Shown one piece after another: positions 14,760-21,875 of a stretch of DNA of 33,032 nucleotides; within the stretch, counting starts at the first letter, position 1, and each line of letters begins with the position of its first letter. Both the position numbers and the translations under genes were made by a program. The notes below the pieces were generated by a model that was given only the letters and a program-made list of their open reading frames with translations, searched no databases and was not told the origin of the DNA. Where the stretch lies: contig NZ_JAGGNU010000097.1 of assembly GCF_018614915.1 (NCBI RefSeq), positions 1-33,032 on the forward strand, in the 5' to 3' direction. Source of the DNA: Variovorax paradoxus. GTDB lineage: Bacteria > Pseudomonadota > Gammaproteobacteria > Burkholderiales > Burkholderiaceae_C.

Positions 14760-14795
14760 AGTATACGCCATTGGCGTAGTTCTTGCCGATTGCCT
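14760..14795 (-). promoter_or_regulatory. Toxin-antitoxin promoter with overlapping palindrome
   Basis: On the minus strand TATACT (plus positions 14760-14765) is a good -10 box, with a weak TCGGCA -35 about 18 bases upstream. The perfect palindrome TACGCCA-T-TGGCGTA at 14764-14778 overlaps it, a natural operator for autorepression by the XRE antitoxin. Confidence 0.5.
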
Positions 14796-14835
14796 TGAAC
14801 CTGCATCCCTTCGGTGAGGTCTGGCGTTTCCGTCC

Positions 14836-15115
14836 GGAGCTGTAGCTCAGCGATGGGGGCGGCCGGCGCGCAAGTGCGACGAGCTGCGCCATGTTGTTCG
14901 CGCCGAGCGTGGGTCGCGTGACCAGCACTTTGGAGGTCCACTGGGTCTGCGCGACCGCGAGCAGGTCGTTCACCGTGTCGTAAGGCATCTTCAGTACCAG
15001 AGTCGGCAGGAGCGTATTGCGGCTTGAACATCACGCCGAGGGTATGCGCGTCCGAGGATTTTGTGATCAGGTTCGTGCCGATCATGCCGGTTGCCCCGGA
15101 CTTGTTGGCGGGAGA
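14836..15115 (-). pseudogene. Bug/TctC-type substrate-binding protein, broken
   Basis: On the minus strand NKSGATGMIGTNLITKSSDA, read from about 15115, matches the Bug motif N-x-x-GA-x-G-x-IG-x-x-x-(V/I)-x-(K/A). Near 15025 the frame shifts, and NTLLPTLVLKMPYDTVNDLL then QTQWTSKVLVTRPTLG and AQLVALARRP follow, which is the usual LPYD-x-x-(K/N)DL continuation. Similarity ends near 14836. There is no intact signal peptide and the second lobe is missing. The fragment abuts the toxin-antitoxin promoter. Confidence 0.65.
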
Positions 15116-15769
15116 ACATCGGCGGTGCCCGTGATGAATTCCATGTGCGACCCTTCTTGTCTGAAGTGATCGCATTACAGGGAGGCGGCCGGAATGGCGG
15201 TGTCAGGCGGCACTACCAGAATTGGCAGGGGCTCATCACATGATCGTCCCGCCTGACCTGACACCACGGATGCGCTGCCGCTCACCACAAGCTGACAGGT
15301 ACGCGAGCGCTCCTGGATGTCACGTGGACGGCCAGGTAGCTCAATGGCCGCACATGCATGCACTCCGGAATGGTGGAGGGCGCGGAACACAAGCTGCGCC
15401 CGTCGCCCGTGTATCGCTTCACAAATGACCATGCCCACGTCACTCGAAAAGCCGACCGGCATGCGCACAACGAAGCCCCTCGAGGGCCCGCTTGCACTGG
15501 CACGATGCTCGCAGTCGACGCGAAGACGCAGCAAGGAATCGTCATGCGCGCGTGCCGCGACGCGCCTGCAGCGCAGCAGCGCGCCGCCGACGCTAGGCAA
15601 CGATCTTGCGCGCCAAGCAAGTGCGACGAGGTTCTGACTGCGCTTGCTCCTCGGCAAGCCGGGCCTGTGCGGCGCTAACGCATGTGGAGGTTTCTTGCGC
15701 ACCAAGCAGGAGTTGATTCGGCGCGTTGTCGAAGAAAGACTTGGCTTCCGATTTCCAACCTCTCTTGCC
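15116..15769. other. Intergenic before the Bug-chorismate mutase operon
   Basis: About 650 bases with overlapping open frames on both strands but no recognised domain. The promoter of the plus-strand operon starting at 15770 should lie in the right part; no convincing sigma-70 boxes stand out. Confidence 0.3.
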
Positions 15770-16819
15770 ATGTCCTTCCTCCTTTTTCGATCATTTGCCG
15801 CGCGCCTGCTGTGCGTCTTCGGCGCGCTCGCCTGCGCCGGCGTCGCCTCCGCGCAATCGTCCGGTGCGAGTCGCACCGATCCCAACCCATCGGGCACCTC
15901 AAGCAACCAGCCGGCGGATCTGAACTGGCCGACGCGACCGCTGCGCCTCATCGTCGGCTTTGGCGGCGGTTCGTCGCCGGACTTCGTGGCACGCGCCCTG
16001 GCCATCCCCATGGCGAGGGCGCTGGGCCAGCCGGTGGTCGTCGAAAACCATCCGGGCGCGAGCGGCAACATCGCGGCGGACATCGTCGCGAAGTCCACCG
16101 ACAGGCACACGGTGGGCATCCTCATCAACGGCAACATGACCATCGCCAAGGTCCTCAATCCGGCGACCCCCTACGACCCGCAAAAGGACTTGGTGCCGCT
16201 CAGCATCATCTGCACGGCACCCCTGGTGCTCGCCACGACGCCGGAGGTCTCGAACGCCGACGCCCGCGGCTTCCTCGACGCGGCGCGCGCTGCCGGCAGC
16301 ACCTGGAGCTATGGCACGCCCGGCGTCGGCACGATCGGCCATCTCGGCATGGAGCTCCTCAAGGCCCGCACCGGGATCGGCGCCGTGCACGTGCCCTACC
16401 AGGGCAATCCGCAGGTCATCACCGGCCTGGCCAGCGCGCAGCTGCAACTGGCCCTGCTTCCGCCAGGCCTCGCCGAGGTGCAGGTCAAGGCCGGAAAGCT
16501 GCGCGCGATCGGCGTGACCTCGGCGCGCCGCTCCGCACTCGTGCCCGACTACCCGAGTTTGCAGGAAGCGGGACTCAAGGATTTCGAGCTCGAGATCTGG
16601 ACCGCTGCGGCAGCCCCCGCCAGCCTGCCATCTCCCATCGTCCAGCGCCTGACCCAGGTCCTCGCGGAAGTGACCCGCTCGCCCGAGGTGCGGCAGAAGC
16701 TCTTCCAGCATGGCTACGAGGCAGCCGGCATATCGGGCGAGGCGCTGGTCCGCCGGGTGAAGGCGGACACGGCAGCGCTCATCCAGATCATCGCAAGCCA
16801 GGGCATCAAGCTCGAGTAA
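15770..16819 (+). CDS. Bug-family periplasmic substrate-binding protein
   Basis: A 349-residue protein with a clear Sec signal peptide (MSFLLFRSFAARLLCVFGAL, cleavage likely after ASA at about 29). The mature part has the TctC/Bug signatures: PTRPLRLIVGFGGGSSPDFVAR, NHPGASGNIAADIVAKS, YDPQKDLVPLS, YGTPGVGTIGHLGMELLK and VPYQGNPQVITGLASAQ. Bug proteins are two-lobed binders of carboxylates or aromatic acids; some feed tripartite tricarboxylate transporters and many are orphans. No membrane subunits are in the window. The ATG 15770 is set by the signal peptide; no strong Shine-Dalgarno is visible. The chorismate mutase gene begins 11 bases after the stop, so the two are co-transcribed. The ligand is unknown; a shikimate-type or aromatic carboxylate would fit the neighbours. 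Confidence 0.85.
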   Translation: MSFLLFRSFAARLLCVFGALACAGVASAQSSGASRTDPNPSGTSSNQPADLNWPTRPLRLIVGFGGGSSPDFVARALAIPMARALGQPVVVENHPGASGNIAADIVAKSTDRHTVGILINGNMTIAKVLNPATPYDPQKDLVPLSIICTAPLVLATTPEVSNADARGFLDAARAAGSTWSYGTPGVGTIGHLGMELLKARTGIGAVHVPYQGNPQVITGLASAQLQLALLPPGLAEVQVKAGKLRAIGVTSARRSALVPDYPSLQEAGLKDFELEIWTAAAAPASLPSPIVQRLTQVLAEVTRSPEVRQKLFQHGYEAAGISGEALVRRVKADTAALIQIIASQGIKLE

Positions 16820-16830
16820 GGACACACGGC

Positions 16831-17238
16831 ATGAACTCAGAACAACATCGCCACAGCGCGCGCCAGGAAGCCACGGCCGCAGCCAACGATGCCGCGCAAG
16901 CCACACACAACGAGGAAAAGGACTCCGCCCGCAGCAACGAGGAAGCGCAACAGACCCTGCAGGCGCTGCGCGACGAACTCGACGGCCTCGACAGGACGCT
17001 GCTCGAGACTTTGCGGCAGAGGCTCGATTGCTGCTGCCGGATCGGCCGGCACAAGCGCGACCATGCGATCCCGATGATGCAGCCACACCGCATTGGCGTG
17101 GTGCAGGAACGTGCGGCTGCGTTTGCCGCCGAGCACGGCATGAGCCCGACATTCCTGCGTGCGCTTTACGAGCTGATCATCACGGAGACCTGTCGCCTGG
17201 AGGATGAGATCATCGGCGTGACGTCCACGCCTGCATGA
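16831..17238 (+). CDS. AroQ-type chorismate mutase (or 4-amino-4-deoxychorismate mutase)
   Basis: A 135-residue protein. After a 40-residue low-complexity N-terminus comes the all-helical AroQ domain: LRDELDGLDRTLLETLRQRL (helix 1), IGRHKRDHAIPMMQPHRIGV (the core lysine and second helix region), then FLRALYELIITETCRLEDEI. The variant PMMQPHR is the one I associate with the PapB/4-amino-4-deoxychorismate mutase-like subgroup. The reaction is chorismate to prephenate, or the amino analogue. No signal peptide is seen, so it is cytosolic. It overlaps a possible small ORF by 4 bases and is followed by a prephenate-dehydratase-like gene, so substrate and next step are both encoded here. Which of the two substrates it uses cannot be settled by eye. 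Confidence 0.75.
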   Translation: MNSEQHRHSARQEATAAANDAAQATHNEEKDSARSNEEAQQTLQALRDELDGLDRTLLETLRQRLDCCCRIGRHKRDHAIPMMQPHRIGVVQERAAAFAAEHGMSPTFLRALYELIITETCRLEDEIIGVTSTPA

Positions 17239-17363
17239 AGCCGCTCATCCCGTGTGCGGACGAGATGCAGGTCGAGGCATCGCCGACGGCTCGCAAAAGC
17301 CGCGAACCCCAAAACGGCAGCGTCGAGATCGACCATCTGTCACCAGCCATGCTCTATCCCTAA
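17235..17363 (+). CDS. Possible 42-residue ORF between the two genes
   Basis: ATG 17235 overlaps the chorismate mutase stop as ATGA. The frame runs 42 codons (MKPLIPCADEMQVEASPTAR...) to TAA at 17361-17363, and the next gene begins 5 bases later. The tight packing argues for translation, at least to carry ribosomes across the gap. The residues show no fold or motif I recognise, and codon use is not decisive. Confidence 0.3.
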   Translation: MKPLIPCADEMQVEASPTARKSREPQNGSVEIDHLSPAMLYP

Positions 17364-17368
17364 AGTAC

Positions 17369-17989
17369 ATGCTCACTTTTTCGACGTTGGGCCCAGAGGG
17401 CAGCAATCATCACTTCGTTCTTCAGCAATACCTCGCCGCGCAAGGCATAGAGAACGCCGCGCGTGTCGTGCTGTTAGATGACTTCCACACCGGCGCGCGT
17501 GCGGTGATTGCCGGCGAGGCGGACTACCTGCTTCAGTGCGCCGTCCATCCTGCGGCTGCCGAGATTACCGGCACCTACCGCGCGGCCATGGTGGTGGTCG
17601 ATGCCTTCATTTCCCCGAGCAGACCCATGGCGCTGGTCCGCGCCAAATGCGGCGGGGAGGGCGCCGGCAAGGTGGGCGTCCAGTCCGCCACGCAGAGTTA
17701 TGCCGACCTTTCCGCCTGGCCGACCGTCGTCCACGAGCCCACGGTTCTCGCGGTTGCGGCCGGCCTCGCCGAAGGACGCTACGAAGCGGGCATCGTCTTC
17801 GCGTCCTTCGCGGAGGCACACGCCGACCGCTTTGAGGTGATCGAGTCCGTCGGCACCGTCTGCGACGCATGGATCGTCTACGGTCGCGAAGCCGTAGACG
17901 AAGGCAGGGCCGTGGTCTGGAAGGACAGTCCTGCCGCACGGCGGTACCGGGAGCGGATCGGACGAATGTCGAAGCCTGGCGACAGCTGA
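17369..17989 (+). CDS. Prephenate dehydratase / BacA-like protein without ACT domain
   Basis: A 206-residue protein starting MLTFSTLGPEGSNHHFVLQQ. TLGPEGS is the prephenate dehydratase signature (usually YLGP-x-G-(T/S)), and the rest follows the type II binding-protein-like fold (LLDDFHTGARAVIAGEADYL; KVGVQSATQSYADLS; AVAAGLAEGRYEAGIVFAS). There is no C-terminal ACT domain, so no Phe feedback. Length and the N-terminal VNTLGPEG-like strand recall BacA, the prephenate decarboxylase of bacilysin synthesis (about 204 residues), as much as PheA. I could not find the TRF motif characteristic of true prephenate dehydratases, which favours a non-PheA reaction. The start at 17369 is chosen by homology. 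The gene follows a chorismate mutase and ends before a terminator. Substrate prephenate (or an analogue) is likely; the product is uncertain. Confidence 0.6.
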   Translation: MLTFSTLGPEGSNHHFVLQQYLAAQGIENAARVVLLDDFHTGARAVIAGEADYLLQCAVHPAAAEITGTYRAAMVVVDAFISPSRPMALVRAKCGGEGAGKVGVQSATQSYADLSAWPTVVHEPTVLAVAAGLAEGRYEAGIVFASFAEAHADRFEVIESVGTVCDAWIVYGREAVDEGRAVVWKDSPAARRYRERIGRMSKPGDS

Positions 17990-18003
17990 AGTCAAAGTCA
18001 ACT

Positions 18004-18036
18004 GGTCTCGGGGACTGCTGCCGCCGAGACCTTTTT
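18004..18036 (+). terminator. Rho-independent terminator
   Basis: GGTCTCGG (18004-18011) pairs with CCGAGACC (18024-18031), followed directly by TTTTT. It ends the Bug / chorismate mutase / prephenate-dehydratase-like operon 15 bases after its last stop. Confidence 0.8.
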
Positions 18037-18572
18037 CACTTGTACCAACATGATTTGTGACGCGCTTTCGCGCGCCGAAGGAATCGAACGCCAACATCGC
18101 CGCATGCAGCGATGAGGGCAATGGCTCCCCGGCAGTTTCACCGCTTCGAAGGCTACATCCGGCAGTGGTGCGCTTCATGAGCTGGCTCCATTGAGTCCAA
18201 GCAGGGCGCTAGCTATGGCAGTCAGGACTGTCCCACAGTGGAGATCATCTTGTCGACCTAAGCAGCGAGCGGCGCCTCGCGGTTAAATGCGACCGGATAC
18301 CGGAAGAGGTGTACGAGTCGTTGCTGTAGATGAGCAGGGTGCGCATAGCTGCCCCATCTCTGCAGAGAGAGTTAGGTCCAATGTTGGTGGTTGAAATGCT
18401 GGCGCAAATGCCATCAAAAGGCGCCTTGCGACAGTTATTGACGCCCGCGTGAGCAGAAGAGCTTTCTCGCATCTGCCGGAAAAAGTTTAGCGGTCTCTCC
18501 GGCCCGCTGCTTGCGTCTACCTAGGAACGGCAAGTCCATCGGCGCAACGGCGACAGCAGCAAACGTGTGCTG
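18037..18572. other. Intergenic, nothing recognised
   Basis: About 535 bases of lower coding potential on both strands. I see no gene, repeat or clear RNA structure. It separates the terminated operon from the minus-strand regulator. Confidence 0.3.
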
Positions 18573-18818
18573 TCAGAGTCCCGCGTCCGCAGCAAGGCGC
18601 GCGACTGAGGTCCCCACAACCGAAGCAATTCGGACCAGGGACATGACCCCGACGTTTTGCATGCCTCGTTCAATGCTGCTCATGTACGAGCGTTCAATCT
18701 GACTTAGGTGGGCAAGTTCTTCTTGCGAGATTCCTCGGGCGAGACGCGCAGCGCGAATGGCCCTGCCCAAAGATACAAGCGCAGGATCGAGCGCGTACTT
18801 GGGCGATGGGGTGGGCAT
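18573..18818 (-). CDS. Small XRE-family regulator
   Basis: An 81-residue protein consisting almost only of an HTH_3/XRE domain: ALVSLGRAIRAARLARGISQ (helix 1), EELAHLSQIERSYMSSIERG (helices 2-3, where the Q..Y..SIE pattern makes base contacts) and SLVRIASVVGTSVARLAAD. Homologues of this length are common as plasmid or restriction-modification controllers, but no such partner is next to it. I chose ATG 18816-18818 because the sequence upstream has no domain character. It is divergent from the XRE-cupin gene at 19015 across about 200 bases, so the two may share an operator. The target is unknown. Confidence 0.7.
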   Translation of the reverse strand: MPTPSPKYALDPALVSLGRAIRAARLARGISQEELAHLSQIERSYMSSIERGMQNVGVMSLVRIASVVGTSVARLAADAGL

Positions 18819-19014
18819 GGACGAAATCGTCTCTTGTGGAGTACGATCGAACCACGTCCAATAAGACCACGTCCTTTTAGACCAATCGCCCTGCCAGTCA
18901 TATGCGCACAAGGACACATTCAGATCCTCATGCGTCTCCGTCGCGTGGGAGGTGCCGCGACGCTGTCCGAACGATCGGTATGTCGGGTCATCCCCAATCA
19001 TTGGAACGATTCGC

Positions 19015-19686
19015 ATGAGTGCTCGACAATTAGCCTCGCCGTTCCCCACAGCACGGCCTGCAAAGCTGCCCGGCACACTCTCGTACGTCCGAAGCACTCC
19101 TTTGAACCCTCCGACGCGAAGCTCTGCTGCTTGCGAAGTAGGCGCTCAAGTGCGGGCTTTGAGACTTGCGGCGGGGGTCTCGGGTGGCAAGGTTGCTGCC
19201 GCCTCGGGCATTTCTCCATCCATGCTGTCTCGCATCGAGCGCGGCCTGGTGTCACCGTCGGTTGAGACCCTCTATCGCATTGCGCGTGGGCTGGACGTCC
19301 CAATCTCGCGGTTCTTTGGTGATCAGCCCGGCCGAACCGACTTTTCCCATGTGCCCGCAGGCAGGGGAGTGCAGGTGGACCGCGTCGGCGCCGTTGCGAA
19401 CTACCGCTACGAACTGATCGGCCACATCCTTTCGGGAAATCTCTTCGTCGAACCTTACCTCGTCACGCTTCTGCCAGGCGCTGAGCCCTACATCACATTC
19501 CAGCATCCGGGACTCAAGTTCCTATATCTGCTGTCAGGCAAAGTGAGCTACCGCTATGGTGCAAAGGTGGTCCAACTCAAGGTAGGGGACTCGCTGCTCT
19601 TCGACGCTACGGCCTTGCACGGGATTGAGTCAGCGGGCAGTGAACCAGTGTCATACCTATCCGTCGTATTCACACTGCGCGGGTAG
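19015..19686 (+). CDS. XRE-cupin transcriptional regulator
   Basis: A 223-residue regulator. An XRE DNA-binding domain at about 40-98 (VRALRLAAGVSGGKVAAASG, then SPSMLSRIERGLVSPSVETL) is followed by a C-terminal cupin_2 domain (about 150-220: EPYLVTLLPGAEP, FLYLLSGKVSYRYG, VQLKVGDSLLFDATALHGI). In this family (PuuR, SutR and relatives) the cupin senses a small molecule and the protein represses or activates a neighbouring metabolic operon. ATG 19015 is the first one with a plausible N-terminal extension; an earlier ATG 18952 gives 21 extra residues without domain character. It lies about 100 bases outside the left inverted repeat of the catabolic segment, so it may belong to the host DNA. The target is unknown; SutR-like sulfur control would suit the nearby sulfatase but is speculation. 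Confidence 0.75.
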   Translation: MSARQLASPFPTARPAKLPGTLSYVRSTPLNPPTRSSAACEVGAQVRALRLAAGVSGGKVAAASGISPSMLSRIERGLVSPSVETLYRIARGLDVPISRFFGDQPGRTDFSHVPAGRGVQVDRVGAVANYRYELIGHILSGNLFVEPYLVTLLPGAEPYITFQHPGLKFLYLLSGKVSYRYGAKVVQLKVGDSLLFDATALHGIESAGSEPVSYLSVVFTLRG

Positions 19687-19784
19687 GTAGATAGCAAAGG
19701 CCTCGTGGGCCCGACGTGGACAATTTGCGCAATCTGGCGAAGAGCGTGACCGTGGAGCGAGATCAAACGCAACGGTGACCCCGT

Positions 19785-19816
19785 GGGCGTAAGTTTCCTA
19801 AAGTTATGGTCATTTT
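19785..19816 (+). repeat. Left outer inverted repeat of the catabolic segment
   Basis: A 32-base sequence containing GTTTCCTAAAGTTATGGTCA. Its inverted copy is at 32611-32642, identical at 30 of 32 positions. It is followed by a second related copy at 19853-19874 and a weak third near 19883-19895, the nested-repeat style of IS21-family ends. Confidence 0.85.
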
Positions 19817-19852
19817 CTCCATGTGAGATCCCGCTGATTTACTAAGAAAATG

Positions 19853-19874
19853 AGTTGTGGTCATTTTTGACTAA
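19853..19874 (+). repeat. Left inner repeat
   Basis: 22 bases (core GTTGTGGTCATTTTTGACTA) identical, as inverted complement, to 32604-32625 at the right end. The short motif ACTAAGAAA occurs on either side of it (19841 and 19871). Confidence 0.85.
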
Positions 19875-20180
19875 GAAATCTGGGTTGTGCTCGTTCCGCC
19901 ATCGAGAGGGGGTCGTCCGCTCACGCAACCATGCACAGCTGCTACTTCCCCTACGGCTGCGCACAGATTGCACGCTCGGACCACGGCCGCTCTACTGAAT
20001 GAGGGTCGCATGCGAAGGGCAGGGCACGGCCCTGAGCGGCGGGCCTTTAAGGCGCCCTCGATGGCCGGTTTTGACGTCTGAACGGAAGTTCCTCCTCCGC
20101 AAAGAAGCCGATTCGTATCGCCGCACGGCAATGGTTAAGGACAAAGGGACCGTTGAGGCCGCAACTCCTCACAATACGTC
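19875..20180. other. Leader region of the LysR gene, nothing else seen
   Basis: About 300 bases inside the left repeat with no recognised gene. It should contain the promoter of the LysR-type regulator at 20181; no clear boxes stand out. Confidence 0.3.
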
Positions 20181-21116
20181 ATGGTTACACCGCGACAGCT
20201 TCGATACTTTCTGGAGATTGCCAAGACGGGTAGCCTCTCTGCCGCCGCAGCGTCTCTGCATATCGCCCAACCTGCGCTGAGCCAGCACCTCGCCTCTATG
20301 GAGGAAGAGCTTGGGGCGCCGCTGCTTGAGCGGCATGCCCGCGGCGTGCGGCTAACGCCCGAGGGAAAGCGCTTGGTGGATCGGGCAGGGTCGATCCTTG
20401 ACCAACTGACCGAACTCAAGAGAGGCATCCACGAGCCTTTGGGACGACCCACGGGTTCCGTACGATTGTGCGTGGCGGGCGCCTTGGCCTCCGTCCTAGC
20501 CGCTCCTCTCTATCGATACGTCGACGAACACTTGCCGGAGGTTCGACTTCTGCTTTCAACAGCGATGTCGACTGAAGTGCGCACCGCTGTCGAAACGAGA
20601 CAGGTTGACTTGGCGCTGATGCCCAACGCATTCGAGTTGCCGAATTTGACGGTCCGGCCACTTTACGAAGAAGACCTCCTGTTGTTCGGACTGACACGTT
20701 TGTTCGAAGGGCAGTCAGGACCGATCCGATTCGCCGAGATCGGCACGCGGCCGCTGGTTGCTCCGGACCGAGATCACGATTTGCGACGTCTGATTGAGCG
20801 GACGGCGTTGGCAGGCGCTTGCCCTCTCAACGTCCGCTATGAGTTGAACAACCCAGAACTCAGTCTGGCGCTGGTGCGTGATGGATTGGCGTTCGCGATC
20901 ATGCCTCGCAATGTCGGCGTCAATATCGGAACGCAGAGCAGCAGCCGCAGCGTGCGCGCTCTTGAAATTGTCGAACCGCGGCTGACGAGAGTTCAATCCG
21001 TCGTGTCGTTCTCGGATCATCCTTTGAACAGCGCCGGAAGTGCGATTCTTGAATCGGTTCGTACGGTCGTCCGCGAACTGATCCGCGTAGGAACGCTAAA
21101 AGGCACCCTCTGCTAG
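20181..21116 (+). CDS. LysR-family transcriptional regulator
   Basis: A 311-residue LTTR. The N-terminal winged HTH is typical: TPRQLRYFLEIAKTGSLSAA, ASLHIAQPALSQHLASMEEE, LGAPLLERHARGVRLTPEGK. A linker helix and the two-lobed LysR_substrate domain (about 92-300) follow. The ALS-Q-HLA helix and the RYFLEIAKTGS start resemble the NAC/CbbR-like branch. It is the first gene inside the left inverted repeat and probably controls the aromatic operon at 23095, from which it is now separated by two insertion sequences. Its stop overlaps the stop of the convergent IS110-type fragment by 3 bases, so its last few residues may have been changed by that junction; the overall length is normal. Confidence 0.85.
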   Translation: MVTPRQLRYFLEIAKTGSLSAAAASLHIAQPALSQHLASMEEELGAPLLERHARGVRLTPEGKRLVDRAGSILDQLTELKRGIHEPLGRPTGSVRLCVAGALASVLAAPLYRYVDEHLPEVRLLLSTAMSTEVRTAVETRQVDLALMPNAFELPNLTVRPLYEEDLLLFGLTRLFEGQSGPIRFAEIGTRPLVAPDRDHDLRRLIERTALAGACPLNVRYELNNPELSLALVRDGLAFAIMPRNVGVNIGTQSSSRSVRALEIVEPRLTRVQSVVSFSDHPLNSAGSAILESVRTVVRELIRVGTLKGTLC

Positions 21117-21802
21117 TCCACTTCTATGGGCTGCTCCTTGACCAGAGTCAGCCGTGCGCACTCGCGCTCGATCTCGGCCCTCAACACCGGGGGCACCTGC
21201 GTGCCATGACGCGCCCACCAGACGGCCAAGTTGCGTCCACCGATGATCACGTGCGGGCGCAAGTTGTGCAGCACGAGCAGCGAGCCGATGCGATTAGTGT
21301 GTGAGGTGCGCTCCTGCGTCAGTCGGGCGAACTCGCGGTGTGTGCGGCGCGCGTCTTCGTCCTCGGGTGTGGGCTCATGCAGTACCGCCCACACGCGCTC
21401 GCCGCGATGATGGCGCAGCAGCATCGCGAGCAGCTTGTCGCCATCGAGCCGATCGGTCTTGGCCCGCCTGGCGTGTCGGTTGACCTCGATGCTGGAGGAG
21501 TCGACCACGATGTTGTCGACACCCTGTTCGACCAACCAGCGGTGCAGCCACCATCCGTCGCGCCCTGCTTCGTAGCACGAGTGCACCCTGGCCTGCGGAC
21601 CGAGCTTAGAGCGCTCTCGGGCCTTACCAATGCAGTGCACAACTGCAGTCGTGTCGCCGGCGTCCACGTTGTACCGGCTCGGGCCGTGTCGAGGATCGCT
21701 CGCCGTCACCTTCCAGGACTTGTCGCCGAGCTCGAAGCTCATGTACAGGCCTGGCGAGATCGCCGTATCCTTCACTCGTGGGGCTGTCTGGGTTGTCGAC
21801 AT
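21113..21802 (-). pseudogene. IS110-family transposase, C-terminally truncated
   Basis: A 229-residue N-terminal part of an IS110-type DEDD transposase. MSFELGDKSWKV gives the first acidic strand, YEAGRDGWWLHRWLVEQGVD and VVDSSSIEVNRHARRAKTDR-LDGDKLL the Glu and Asp-Asp blocks of the RuvC-like domain. AAGGAG stands 6 bases before ATG 21802. IS110 transposases are 300-400 residues and end in a Transposase_20 domain with a conserved Ser; here the frame stops at EVD right where the LysR gene ends, so that domain is missing. Transposition by this copy is unlikely. The upstream side is cut by the IS630-type element. Confidence 0.75.
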
Positions 21803-21875
21803 TTCCATCTCCTTTGCTACGAGGTTGAGGAATCCCGTTTTAGCCAAACGGGGCTCTCTCGGGTAGTCCCACATA

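Noticed and set aside
15175..17152. Long minus-strand frames opposite the Bug and chorismate mutase genes
   Set aside because: Antisense to genes with a signal peptide and conserved motifs; no motif of their own.
18245..18472. 75-codon minus-strand frame
   Set aside because: No recognisable domain, no start signal, codon use unlike the neighbours.
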